A stretch of DNA of 64,000 nucleotides from Alviniconcha marisindica (Eukaryota; Mollusca; Gastropoda; Provannidae). The notes under the pieces were generated by a model, which was not told the DNA's origin, did not search any database, and was given only the letters and a program-made list of their open reading frames with translations. The stretch covers positions 354,501-418,500 of the forward strand of contig JABMCL010000191.1 in the NCBI GenBank assembly GCA_018857735.1. The letters are read 5' to 3'. Below are positions 21,987 through 32,645 of the stretch, piece after piece. Position 1 is the first letter of the stretch; each line of letters starts with the position of its first letter. The position numbers and the translations under genes are program-made.

Positions 21987-24900
21987 GTAAGGAGTCATAG
22001 CATGGGCGGCCTGCTTACTGGACTATATTTTAAGCAATATTTTAGCTTTGGACCCCTCTGGTTCATTCTTTCTGTACTATGTATATATATATATAATGTG
22101 TCCTCAGGTTCGCCAGTTACTCGATAGTTAAGGATTAGGATAATGTAGTCCATGTCACTTGTCAGAATTAGGTGGATTATGGAAACACCAAAATAACTCA
22201 GCATGTACTAAGTGTCAGGATCTTCAGAGTGTAGAAGTTGGACACTATAAGGAAGCAGATGAAGAAAACAGTATGGCTGTAGTTTCTAGTTCTCTAGGCT
22301 AGGTCCAATTTAGCAGTAACACTAACAGCTCCTTTGCTTTTAGGGTGGGGGTGGGGGGTGTTTTTTGTCCTTTAATTTTAAAGTACTACTGAGACAGCGT
22401 GACATCTCATTTTGAAGGACCCAAGCTGCTCCCACTCCAGGCTGTTCAAGGTCACTCAGGACCATTAGATTTAAAAGGATGACATAAAAGCCCCGGTCAG
22501 TTTTGAATGGAACCTCCTTCCCTTGGCTATTTCTTCAGCCTCTTCATTCAATTCATTCCAGAGTCAACTAGGCCACAGTCTTCACAACCTGCAGCCAGTC
22601 GCCACACCTCTATGAACATCAGGTTCATGTATAGGACATGATAGGTTTATTAACGTTAGATTAGCTGTCGTGTTTAAATTCTAATATTTTAATAACACCC
22701 AAGGCACTGACCGTGACCACCTTTTAAACACACATCACAGCAGGACTTGCAACACTCTGGCAGAGCCAGACAGGAAGAAGAAGGAGAAATGGGAGGGGGG
22801 GGGGGGGGAATGATCTCTATTGCCCAATATTTAAGTATTATTATTAACCTGCTTAGTACATCATGGGTCATAATGGACCCATAGACCAATGTCTTGTGCA
22901 GGACAAGAAAAAGAAACAGCAAAATTGATGCTGTCATAAATTTCAGATGCTAATTTGTCACTCAAATTTGTTTACATAAAAAAAAACTAAAAAAAACAGA
23001 ACGATAGATGACTAAGAGTAAGATATACACATTTCTTACATCATGGGTGAAATCTGATTCATACTCTAGCTGGGCCAAAACACAGTTATCCTGTATGAAA
23101 GGCATGGGTTCAAAATGACTGACATTGTGGGCACTGTATAGTCTAAAGTGCATTTATTTTCTGATGTAAACAAAAATCTGAAACAGGAATGACCTACTGC
23201 TAGCATTCTAAAACAAGATCCAAATACATAAAAGGTTCAGAAGAATGGTATTTATTAAGACAAAACATAACTTGCAAATGTTTGGGCTAATCCTCTTTAT
23301 TAAGACCTACAAAGCAATACTTGAACAACAGTTAAATGGTGAAAAATGAGACGGAGAGTTACGTCTTTGGTTGAGCTGTGTTGTTTTCATGTCCAGTGCT
23401 TAGAAGAATCAATTTCATGTCCTGTGTTTGGATGAGGTCAACAAATCTCTAGTAAGAAAAGAATTGACATCTGAAATTTCAAGGTGACAGCATAAATTTT
23501 GCAGTTTCTTCTTCTTGTCCTGCACAATTCATCATGCGGTGACCCTGTGTGGTTGATGAGACATAAAAATCCAAGAACCAACCAACCCTGGCCCTGGGTC
23601 ACTGCATGATGAATCACACATCCAGTTGCTTCATAGTTACCAGGATTAAACAGGAGTCATCAAAATACAAAGGCTGGCTCACATTTCTACACCCCCCTCC
23701 CCCAGAATGCCCAAGCCTTATGTGCTCTTTTAACAGAGGTAATATTCAAGGGACTAACTCTTCAAAGAATTGTGTTTGATGTTTGTGTATACATGTATAT
23801 GTTGTTTTATGTTTGTATAGGGATTAATTTAGTGGATGGACTTCAGCAGAGTTTTGAAATGTACATTTGTTTATGATAGAGTTTGATTGTCCTGGGGGGA
23901 CCCTGTGTGGTTGATGAAATGTTAAAATCCAGTTATTATCACATTTCTGCACACACAGTAATTAAAACATCAATATTTTCAACTGGGAAAGATATTTCCA
24001 GGCAGATTCCCTGAGATGAATTCAGTCAAATCAATTATTCATAATTTACGGTTTCTTTTTTTGTGTTATGAATCTATGATGCACAATAACACACGATTCA
24101 ATAACTGTCTATATTCTGCAAGCAGTGATATAATAATATGATAAGGAAATGCAGCAACTTTCAGAACACTCTAGGAATTAGTGCAATAACAGCTCAGTAG
24201 TACTCAGTTCTTTGAGCGGTCCTGTTCTGTGTACGAGTAATAGAATTTGAGTTTATTTCTGTTGCAGGTGCTGAATCATCCTGCAAACAGAGGGATCATA
24301 TTGATTCATAACAAGAGTAGTTTGTTTTTTGTTGCAGATGCTGAATCATCCTGTGAACAGAGGGATCATACTGATTCATAACAAGAGTAGTTTGTTTTTT
24401 GTTGCAGATGCTGAATCATCCTGCAAACAGAGGGATCATAGTGATTCATAACCAGAGTAGTTTGTTTTTTGTTGCAGATGCTGAATCATCCTGCAAACAG
24501 AGGGATCATAGTGATTCATAACAAGAGTAGTTTGTTTTTTGTTGCAGATGCTGAATCATCCTGCAAACAGAGGGATCATATTGATTCATAACCAGAGTAG
24601 TTTGTTTTTTGTTGCAGATGCTAATCATCCTGCAAACAGAGGGATCATATTGATTCATAACAAGAGTAGTTTGTTTTTTGTTGCAGATGCTGAATCATCC
24701 TGCAAACAGAGGGCTTACAACAAGTGTAGTTCGGGCTCAGTGTATATCAGCAGATGATGAAAATGCAGAAAAGGGAGACGAAGAAGTGCCAGCAAAACCC
24801 AAGCGTTTAGTCGTTGATGCCGAAACCAGTATACGCTACATGGAAAGCAGTGGTAAATTTTATTGACAGTTTTTTTACTAGCATAAAATATAATCCTGAC

Positions 24901-25124
24901 CATTATGTATGCAAGTCTTGTAGTATAGATCTGGTATTTATCAACTCTTTCTGCCTTTACTTTGATTAATTCCAGTGTCACAAATGGCACCACTACTGCA
25001 CTAATTATTCTTGCCAAGTGCATTTTCAACAAAGAATCAAGACTCTGTAACAGATCAGACTGCTACAAAATGTTTAATTTTCATGCAGATATGTTTGTGA
25101 TGATTGGGGTTAATCTAGCATAGC

Positions 25125-25171
<47 letters not shown>

Positions 25172-27807
25172 TATATATGCATTAGCAATAATTTTAATAA
25201 ATGCATAGTACAAGATTTATTTAAAGTGCAGTGGTGAAAAGATACTACATGATTGCATTGCATATCTCCATTTTGGTATCCTGATGTAACCAGTCCAAAC
25301 TTGTATTGCAGCATACTTAGAGGCGTATGGAGACAAGCCAGTGTGGTTTCACTACAGACGTAATTTCAAAGGACAGCGGGCACCTGAAACACGGAAAACG
25401 TGCATTGTGAGTATGGGTCACCGTCACCATTGTTACTGTGCACGTTAACAAAGCATGCTGTTGGTGATATAAATTAAATCAGTGGTGAACATCAAAGATT
25501 TGGTCTGATTAATTTCAAGATTTCTGGCAAACAACAAGGGACCCCTAGTGTCTGAACTTGGTACAGAGTAAGATTTTGCTAGGCACAGGTGTTCTAATTT
25601 CTACCAGTTTTTTGTTGTTGTTTTTTGTCCAGTAAATCCTGCATTTTACATTTGTTTGGCTGACAGAACTTTTGAGTCAATGATAAAGGCTAGTTGGACC
25701 CACGCATCTGTCAATGAGAAATAGTGAGAAAGGTACAGAGCAGTCTTGTAAACAAGTGACTTGGAGATGTTGAAAAGGAGAACAGAACACTAACATAAAC
25801 TGGTGACTATGGTGTATGTCCAGTTCATGGTTTGAATGGATGATGCTGAAAAGACTGTCAGTAAACTTGAAAACACTTTGTCAAATGACATTACTTTTTA
25901 CTGTCTTACATTGTAGTTTTTACAGACGTCACTTGATCATCTCCATCAGAAGTGTGCATTTACCCCCACCCCTCTACAAATCCATACGGACCCATGGCCA
26001 TGCAACGCGGCAGGATCACCTTGGATGTTGAGCCTTTAAATTTAAGACAATAAAGTCTACCCCAGCAATTTTTGTTGGCAGTTTTGGCAGATTCAGATTT
26101 GTCCTCTAAAATTTTGTTGTTGTTGTCTGTGATGAGGTTTTTTTCTTTCTCTGTCTTTGTTTCCAGCGTGGAAATCAGACTGCAACAGGAAGCCCATGCC
26201 CAGTGTGCAGAGATGAATATCTCGTCTTGGATCACAAGGTACTTTAAATGGGGGGGGGGGGGGGGTATGTTTGAGTTCTAGTTGTAGTTTTATTTTTTGC
26301 TTGCCCTGAGTTGTAGTTTTGAGACTGGCTTGCTTTAACTGGAGAGAGCTCCACAGAAGCAAATTATCTTATGTTTATGTAATTCAAGGCAATGCAATGC
26401 GGCACCGCCTAATGCATGTTACACTTGTGCTTGGAATTACTACTGCCATCCAGCATTTATATCAAATTGCCATTTTTGCTATTGGTGTACAACTAAAATT
26501 ATCTGGCACTGTGTAGTGTGAAGCCTTTTGCAGAACTTAGTAGCTGTTGCAGGATCATTAGTTCCCCATGAAGTGTTGTCTGTGTTGAGATGTAGATTTT
26601 CCAAAGGGCACAAATTGCTGAAATGTAGATTTACCAAAGGGCACAAATTGCTGAAATGTCTAAAAGCTGAAGGTCTGTCTTTACAGTGTAAGTGGGTTTG
26701 TCAGTGCATCGTATGTGCCAGATATGTGAATAGTTGTGGTTGTTCTTTAAAGTGAAAAAAGTTTAAGGGTGGAGGGAGGGCTGGAAGCCCAAGAGAATGC
26801 TTGCAGGTCCAGCATCTTCTGAACTGATAAGCTTTTTAAAATGAAACATTTGCATCCTGCTGCAGTATTACTTAATAGTGCATTTTTGTAGACAATGTTT
26901 TGTAACTGGTCACACACGGTGTGCTATTCTGCAGCACAAGGCAACAAATCTGGTGGTTTTGAATTTTGTTTTGTTGTGTTGTTGTCTGTTGGCAGAATGT
27001 GGGTTGAACTTTGTTTTGTTTTGTTGTTGTCTGGTGTCAGAATGTGAAGCTGCTGCAGCAGTTCATCTCCCCATACACTGGAGAAGTCTTGGAAACAAAG
27101 AAGACAGGGATTTGTCAAAAACAGCACCGCAAGCTGCTGATTGAAGTCCTGAAGGCACAGGATTGTGGTGAGTGTCATGACCATCCTCACGCGTAGTTAG
27201 AGGCAACACCATGAGCTACCTGTTTAGCGCAGAAAGGCACAAGGATCAACATGTGATTGTCATGCCTGTAAGCTTTCAGTAACAAGAATGAAGGAAACAC
27301 TGTGTGTATGAGAGCAGCAAGAAAGAAGAAAGGGGGCTAATAATATAGCATATTTGAATGCTTTACTATTTTGCTTCATTTATCCAAATACATAAAGGGT
27401 TGAAAGGAATGCTAATTTGACGGTACAAAACATATATGAGTTTTCAGGGTAAGCTCCCTTTTCAAGCTACAAAACAACAGAACAGTTAAATGGTAAAAAA
27501 GGAAAATGTACGTATCTAGTTTCAGTTGTCATGTGTTCAGTGCCTCAAATGTTTGCAATGGAAGAAACATATGTTTTGTACAGTCATATTATTGTCCTTT
27601 TAACCTTGTATGTGTTGGATCTTGTTTTAGAATGCTAGCAGTCATCCCTGTTAAGCAGTCAACTTTGTTTCATGTATTTTGCTTGAGGCTGAACATGTGG
27701 CTTAAAAGTTTTCTCCTATTTTTTCAGGTTACTTGGAGAAGAATGTTCCTTTCCGAAAGTATGATTACAGTCAGTACTGGGATGCTGCCCAAGGAAAAGT
27801 GTTGTAG
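21927..27807 (+). CDS. MRPS18B: MRPS18B, mitochondrial small-ribosomal-subunit protein mS40 (complete)
   Basis: A component of the mitochondrial 28S ribosomal subunit, one of three metazoan bS18 paralogues. Coding exons: 21927..21986, 24687..24852, 25312..25406, 26167..26238, 27041..27167 and 27728..27807; the six join in frame to 199 aa. The N-terminus (MASVVSRLTCSGRTVMSKFL) is basic, hydroxylated and free of acidic residues, like a matrix-targeting presequence. The conserved core runs from YMESSAYLEAYGDKPVWFHY through RRNFKGQRAPETRKTC, SPCPVCRDEYLVLDHKNVKL and LQQFISPYTGEVL to TGICQKQHRKL; the human protein has RKTC, NPCPICRD, NVKLLEQF and CVKQHKRL in the same places. Cys106, Cys118, Cys121 and Cys156 are the likely metal-site residues. 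The protein is shorter than the human one because it lacks the long C-terminal extension, and it ends shortly after DYSQYWDAAQGKVL. Confidence 0.95.
23210..23400. repeat. Dispersed element copy A
   Basis: CCAAATACATAAAAGGTTCAG, the CAAATGTTTGGGCTAATCCT phrase and GAACAACAGTTAAATGGTGA recur in order at 27,365-27,545, so the MRPS18B exons are bracketed by two copies of one dispersed repeat. The 'AAATGTTTsGGGCTAATCC' phrase is the kind found at ends of short interspersed or miniature elements. Confidence 0.65.
23535..23945. repeat. Two copies of the CCCTGTGTGGTTGATGA dispersed motif
   Basis: GACCCTGTGTGGTTGATGAG ACATAAAAATCCAAGAACC (about 23,540) and GGACCCTGTGTGGTTGATGA AATGTTAAAATCCAGTTA (about 23,898) are copies of the motif also seen near 11,325 and 17,220. 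Confidence 0.65.
24255..24712 (+). repeat. 7 x 70-bp array duplicating MRPS18B exon 2 acceptor
   Basis: GTTGCAG followed by (G/A)TGCTGAATCATCCTGCAAAC AGAGGG repeats with an exact 70-base period at 24,261, 24,331, 24,401, 24,471, 24,541 and 24,611, then 24,680 after one single-base deletion. The seventh copy is the true exon 2 acceptor and diverges after AGAGGG into coding sequence. Each unit thus holds an intact acceptor with its pyrimidine tract (TTTGTTTTTTGTTGCAG) and the first 26 bases of the exon. Copies differ at only a few positions, so the expansion is recent. Confidence 0.97.
24687..24852 (+). CDS. MRPS18B: MRPS18B exon 2
   Basis: The acceptor TTTTTTGTTGCAG is the last of seven tandem look-alikes; the donor is GCAGTG|GTAAAT. 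It encodes residues 21-75, including the acidic linker DDENAEKGDEEVPAKPK and the start of the conserved core (YMESS). The choice of the seventh acceptor rests on frame: it follows exon 1 in phase 0 without a stop, whereas the copy just before it runs into a stop. Confidence 0.9.
25128..25168. repeat. (AT)n microsatellite
   Basis: About 40 bases of TA dinucleotide in the MRPS18B intron between exons 2 and 3. Confidence 0.95.
25312..25406 (+). CDS. MRPS18B: MRPS18B exon 3
   Basis: Acceptor TTGTATTGCAG, donor TGCATT|GTGAGT. Encodes residues 76-107, AYLEAYGDKPVWFHYRRNFK then GQRAPETRKTCI, the most conserved block of the protein. Confidence 0.95.
26167..26238 (+). CDS. MRPS18B: MRPS18B exon 4
   Basis: Acceptor TTTGTTTCCAG, donor CACAAG|GTACTT. 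Encodes residues 108-131 with the CPVCRD motif (the Cys-X2-Cys pair of the S18 family). A poly-G run of 18 bases follows the donor by about 15 bases. Confidence 0.95.
26583..26660. repeat. Two-copy tandem repeat, ~37 bp
   Basis: ATGTAGATTTTCCAAAGGGC ACAAATTGCTGAA is repeated once with a single change, in the intron between exons 4 and 5. Confidence 0.9.
26955..27055 (+). repeat. Tandem duplication of MRPS18B exon 5 acceptor
   Basis: TTGAATTTTGTTTTGTTGTG...GTCTGTTGGCAG|AATGTGGG is followed directly by TTGAACTTTGTTTTGTTTTG...GTCTGGTGTCAG|AATGTGAA. The unit is about 45-47 bases and carries the pyrimidine tract, the AG and the first six exon bases. Confidence 0.9.
27041..27167 (+). CDS. MRPS18B: MRPS18B exon 5
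   Basis: Acceptor TCTGGTGTCAG, donor GATTGTG|GTGAGT. Encodes residues 132-173, NVKLLQQFISPYTGEVLETK, then TGICQKQHRKLLIEVLKAQD. The decoy acceptor in the duplicate about 45 bases upstream would read AATGTGGGTTGA and stop at once. Confidence 0.95.
27365..27545. repeat. Dispersed element copy B
   Basis: CCAAATACATAAAGGGTTGA, CAAGCTACAAAACAACAGAA and CAGTTAAATGGTAAAAAAGG match the copy at 23,210-23,400. Confidence 0.65.
27728..27807 (+). CDS. MRPS18B: MRPS18B exon 6 and stop
   Basis: Acceptor CTATTTTTTCAG. Encodes residues 174-199, GYLEKNVPFRKYDYSQYWDA AQGKVL, then TAG. No perfect AATAAA was found soon after; ATAAAG-type variants occur at 27,915-27,940. Confidence 0.92.
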
Positions 27808-27844
27808 TAAAAGTGGGAGCATGTGGTCCTTTGTTCTGCGTGTA

Positions 27845-27925
27845 TGTATGCAGGTTGTGTAATGCTGTATAAAAGAATTACTGTATGAGTATGCAAGTTG
27901 TGCCATGCTGTATAAAGTAATGTAC
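27845..27925. repeat. Two-copy tandem repeat in MRPS18B 3' UTR
   Basis: GTATGCAGGTTGTGTAATGCTGTATAAA is followed about 46 bases later by GTATGCAAGTTGTGCCATGCTGTATAAA. Confidence 0.85.
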
Positions 27926-28934
27926 TTTTCATAAAGTTTTGTTAGTTTGGAATTTGTGCATGTAACAGAGAGAGTGAGAGAGAGAGCTTTAAAACTCGAG
28001 GATGAAGATATTTGTTATGGCCTGCCCTTGCTAATTAATACTGCAATGCAAACATGCAACATGTAGTAAAACAGACAAAAGGACAAGTCTTGTCTTAAAA
28101 TGTTCTTTTTGACTTTGGTACACATAGTAAAATGACACTGAAGAAAACAGAAAATGGACATAAACAATGAACAAGAACATCACAGGGAGAGGGGTGAACT
28201 TTGTGTAGAATTATAACTGACCACACATACAAAACTGACCATGTGTGAATGAGAATAATTGTAGATGAATCAACAGAAACACAATTATTATTATACATGC
28301 AGTGTTGTTAACAACATCTTTTTGAAGAGTTTATTCACCAAGTTGAGGGCAATTTTGTCATGTACATGTGCCAAAGCATATAAATACAGTCGTGCACAAT
28401 GTCTCATGAGGAATGACGCCTATTTACAAGGGGGGGGGGGGTCCTAAGAACACAGATGCTACGAAGACAACACCTGGTAAAGATTCCAGTTGATTTAAAG
28501 GACATCAAAGTGCATACAAAAATCCCCCAATACACAAACCACTTAAATAATGCAATGTCAAAATTGATGTTAAATTACACGTGTTGTACAAGAATGATTC
28601 ATATCACAATAGCTTTTGGAGACACAGTCATACTTCATATGTGGATCCACTATTGCTGTAAGTTCCGGTTTCTGGAGCCCCAGGTTTTCAGTCAAATTCA
28701 GTATAGGCAAAACAGAACAAACTGATTCCATGCCACAAGCACACACATATTGCTGACCAAAACAATGTAGGGGAGGGGTGTGTGTGTGATAAGCATGCAT
28801 TTTTATTTGAACCACTGCTGAAGGTGTGAGATGATCAGATCTACCCACAACCACCATGTCCCCAGATGTACTTTGGCATTGGCCACCTGACTAGAAGCAG
28901 GGCTATGACACAACATCCAACCATGTTAGAGGTT

Positions 28935-29330
28935 GCCCACAATTACCGTGACTACCACCACAGACTGGCACCAATACTACACCCACAACTGCCACAACCA
29001 CCACCACAGACTGGCACCAGTACTATGTCCACAACTGCCATGACCACCACCACAGACTGGCACCAGTACTACACCCACAACTACCATGACCACCACCACA
29101 GACTGGCACCAGTACTACACCCACAACTACCATGACCACCACTACAGACTGGCACCAGTACTATGTCCACAACTATCATGACCATGACCACAGACTGCCA
29201 CCAGTACTACGCCCACAAACTACCATGACCACTGCCACAGACTGGCACCTGTACGACGCCTGCAACTACCATGGCCATCACCACAACTAGCACCAGTACT
29301 TGCCAGTAAATGGCACAGCAACAGCCAACC
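28935..29330. repeat. Tandem array, ~46-bp units
   Basis: Seven or eight units of ACCACCACAGACTGGCACCA GTACTAC(A/G)CCCACAACTACC ATG between MRPS18B and TSC1. Intergenic, no splice site nearby. Confidence 0.9.
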
Positions 29331-29389
29331 ATGTCATAAGTGCACTGCCCACAACTACCAGACCACTGGGCTCTGGTACTGGCCACTAA

Positions 29390-29850
29390 GCAACATCCAA
29401 GCTAGAAGTAAACTGCCCACAACTACCATGACCACCACACTTGGTACTAGCCACTGGGTGACAACCAAGCTAGAATTAAACTGTCCAGAACTACCATGAC
29501 CACCACAGACACACTTGAACACTAGCCATTAACTGGCACAGCAACATCCATTCGTGCTAGAAGTGAACTGCCCACAACTACCATGACCACCACAGACACT
29601 TGAACACTAGTCACCAACTGGCACAGCAACATCAAATCATGCTAGAAGTCAACTGCCCACAACTACCATGACCAGCACAGATACACTTGAACACTAGCCT
29701 CTAACTGGCACAGCAGCATCCAATCAAGGTAGACACTTGAACACTAGCCTCTAACTGGCACAGCAGCATTCAATCAAGGTAGACACTTGAACACTAGCCA
29801 CGTACTCGCACAGCAACATCCAATCAAGTTAGAAGTCCACTGCCCACAAT
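29390..29850. repeat. Degenerate tandem array
   Basis: Units of roughly 85-100 bases, later shortened to about 57, containing ACACTTGAACACTAGCC, AACTGGCACAGCAACATCCA, GCTAGAAGT and CTGCCCACAACTACCATGAC. Confidence 0.85.
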
Positions 29851-29919
29851 TCCCATGGACCCATGACCAACACACACCTTGGCACCAGCAACTAGGCAAT
29901 GTGACAACACCTGTGCTGG

Positions 29920-30260
29920 GCAAGTGGTGGTACTGCTGGGCAGGTGGCTGAATTGCTGGGCAGGGGTGGCAATACTATTGTGACAGGGAAGGGGTGGCAA
30001 TGCTGCTGGGCAGGTGGCTGTATTGCTGGGCAGGGGTGGCAATACTGCTGGGCTGGGGTGGCTGGGCGGGCAATATTGCTGGGCAGGGGTGGCAATACTG
30101 TGACAGGGAAGGGGTGGCAATGCTGCTGGACAGGTGGCTGTATTGCTGGGCAGGGGTGGCAATACTGCTGGGCTGGCGTGGCTGGGCGGGCAATATTGCT
30201 GGGCAGGGGTGGCAATACTGCTGGGCAGGTGGCTGTACTGCTGGGCAGGTGTGGCAATAC
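29920..30260. repeat. Tandem array of GCTGGGCAGG(T/G)GTGGC-type units
   Basis: Short units (GCTGGGCAGGTGGCTGTATT, GCTGGGCAGGGGTGGCAATA) in a higher-order pattern of about 120 bases repeated twice. Because the lengths are multiples of three, long open frames appear on both strands; none has a sensible composition. Confidence 0.9.
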
Positions 30261-30667
30261 TGTTGCAATGCACAGCTACTCAATTTTAGTGGAGTGTTAT
30301 GCAAACCCTGGTGTCGCCTTAATACTGGAAGTGACTTACTATACATCTCACACAGCCAACCTGAGGTGCATCACCAAGTTGATCAGTCTCTGGCTGTAGA
30401 AGAACACCTGATGGTCGGAAAAGAAGTACACATCATCAGTAGATAAGAATCTACTGCTGCCTGAAATGTTACCAGTTGTCCAGTACTGTAAATGCTTGTG
30501 ATACCCACACATGGAAGCACGAAAACATAACTGCAACTACCACACACGCACAAACCCTCTCCACTGACGACGAGGCTGTTTCATTAAAAAATATATTCTA
30601 AAACGTGTAGCTGCTAACATTCAGAAAAACACACCCTAAAACATTCCACAGGTCAAAATACGAACAT

Positions 30668-30673
30668 TTTATT
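30668..30673 (-). terminator. Candidate TSC1 poly(A) signal
   Basis: Minus-strand AATAAA, followed on that strand within about 40 bases by a GT-rich stretch (TTTTAGGGTGTGTTTTTC), as for a cleavage site and downstream element. It would give a 3' UTR of about 1.25 kb. Confidence 0.5.
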
Positions 30674-31724
30674 AGAACAGGACAAAATGCAGTTTCTTGG
30701 CAGATATGCCTTTGACAAGCACAGGCAGACACTGAAAACAGTAAAAAATAAATAAAAAATATCACACTCCATTCTAAAATAAGTTCAAACAATTTAGCAT
30801 GTAGTGAGCATCATTTTCTTGTGATACAACTCTGTTGCTTGCTGAAAACATATCCATTGTCTGAAAATTGCACGCAGTCCTATTCCACTAGAAAAAACAC
30901 ACCCATACATTACATAATGGAACTTTCTGCATGTTCTGGTCAATCAATCAATGTTTCATTTTATGTTTGACTATGAACAGTCAGGGATGAGTGAAGTATA
31001 CTGATATGACTTGAATCAATTTAACAACAAGTTATAACACCAGCATTATACAAAGTGTCTCTTACATTGCCATACCCATCTTTCAGAAATAACTCTGTTG
31101 TAAGAGGATACTCTAGTAGTATGTGGTTAACACAAACACATGTCACACTCTGTGAAGATTTACTGATCCATGGATTTAGATGGATCTCATATATTCACAT
31201 ATTACTCTTGCAAGACCTTGGGCAAGAAAGTATCGCAGATAAAACAAATTGTCAATAGCTTTATGCAGTCTTTTCAAATATTGAGGAAAATCACATGTGA
31301 TGACAGCAGGTCACTGTATAATATTTCAGACAATGTTTTTCATTGCCACTTGTTTAGCTAATTTCATTCCAATAAAGACGACAATGAGATGGCACCCAAC
31401 AAAACTCCACCCCAAGACCTCTAGACAATGAATGTTTTGATCTTTGAAATGACAGATTCAGTCATTAAAAACAAAAGTATATTTTTTTTTAGGTATTCTA
31501 AAAAGAAAAACATCTTCCCTGACTTGCACATATTACATGTAAACACATCTCTACTGAGAGAGTCGACTAGGGCATACATCTGCATGTAATGCTACTGACA
31601 GCGACTTGCATGAATACTCTGCAGTGGAAAACTTGCTGTAGCCAATCTGGGACTATTTTTAGCAGAGTGCTACCAGCATTTGCATGCTCTTTATACTAAT
31701 TTGCACAATCCATGAAATGCCTGC

Positions 31725-31815
31725 ATACATGTTCCACTCCATTGCTGAGGACACCACTACCGACAATGTTAAAATTGGGGGAGTAGAAATACTGGCCTTC
31801 ATTGTCTGCAAACAC
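31725..31815 (-). pseudogene. Decayed copy of the TSC1 C-terminal coding end in its 3' UTR
   Basis: On the minus strand CAGACAATGAAGGCCAGTAT, TAGTGGTGTCCTCAGCAATG and GAGTGGAACATG line up in order with CAGACAGTGAAGACAATGGC, TAGTGGCATCTACAGCAAAG and TGGAACATG at the true end of the gene about 180 bases upstream (31,995-31,905). Flanking TTTGCATG phrases match too. The frame is not kept. Confidence 0.65.
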
Positions 31816-31890
31816 AAATTTGCATGCTCATTTGGGTTACACATGGTCATGAGCTCGTTTGGGTTACACATGGTCATGATGCCAATTTCC
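31815..31890. repeat. Two-copy ~30-bp repeat in TSC1 3' UTR
   Basis: TTTGGGTTACACATGGTCAT GA occurs at about 31,839 and again at 31,869, just downstream of the stop codon. Confidence 0.85.
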
Positions 31891-31898
31891 ATGTTTAC

Positions 31899-32645
31899 TT
31901 AATTTGCATGTTCCACTTTGCTGTAGATGCCACTATCCGAGGTGAAGTTGCTGTTGGAAGACTGGGAGCCATTGTCTTCACTGTCTGTGTACATCATGGC
32001 ACGAGAATCGGCCAATCCGTGTGGGCCGTCAGATGACTGAGACACAGCATCGCCTTGCTGCTCAAGGCTGCCATCTTTCTTTTTGTCTGAGGCCACTTTC
32101 TCCAATTCTTTGGCCAGCTCGGCTTTCAGTTCTGGCTCTACCTGCGGAGCTTTTGAGGCAGAAGAAGGGGGAGGAGAGTTGCTGGAAAGGGGAACAGGAG
32201 AGTCTCTCTTTGATGCAGACGTGGAAGACTCCACTACTGATCCAGATTTAGAAAAGTGACCAGACGTGACCATGCTGCCATGACCGCTGTCTTTGCTCAT
32301 CTGAGAAACGCGTCTCAAGTCGTGCCGATCTGGTAATACATCTAAGCTCTCCTCTCCAGTCATTTCCTTCCTTAGTGACGCATCTGAGCTCTCGTCTCCA
32401 GTCACTTCTTTCCGCTCGGGCGACTCCTTCTTTGATTCACTCTCTGAGCGTGAAGGAGATGATTTCTGGGAGGTTGCTGTGTCTGCCTGGGGCGACTCCC
32501 CCCTGTCGTCACGGCGACGGGAAGCTCTGATCTGTGAGGAGACAAGCTTCTGCTGCAGACAGTCGTTCTGTGCCTGCAGCTTGAGGACTTGTGCGTCCAG
32601 CTGCTGGTTGATGTGCAGCATGCTGCGGTACTTGTCCTCCATGGC
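31899..32645 (-). CDS. TSC1: TSC1 exon 22 (end of coiled coil, C-terminal tail, stop)
   Basis: Acceptor GTGTTTTCAG. Residues 1078-1325. [20 protein letters not shown] ends the coiled coil; then a Ser/Glu/Lys-rich tail with an internal repeat ([13 protein letters not shown] / [13 protein letters not shown]). It finishes [17 protein letters not shown] and TAA. The tail is likely disordered and phosphorylatable. Confidence 0.93.
   Translation of the reverse strand, partial: AMEDKYRSMLHINQQLDAQVLKLQAQNDCLQQKLVSSQIRASRRRDDRGESPQADTATSQKSSPSRSESESKKESPERKEVTGDESSDASLRKEMTGEESLDVLPDRHDLRRVSQMSKDSGHGSMVTSGHFSKSGSVVESSTSASKRDSPVPLSSNSPPPSSASKAPQVEPELKAELAKELEKVASDKKKDGSLEQQGDAVSQSSDGPHGLADSRAMMYTDSEDNGSQSSNSNFTSDSGIYSKVEHAN

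Noticed and set aside
24255..24712. CRISPR-like regular repeats
   Set aside because: The period is regular, but there are no distinct spacers, the unit is a splice junction copy and the context is an animal nuclear gene. The same applies to the arrays at 35,390-35,582 and 42,925-43,440.
29824..30446. Several 120-150-codon open frames on both strands
   Set aside because: All arise from the GCTGGGCAGG array, whose period keeps several frames open at once; composition is repetitive in every frame.
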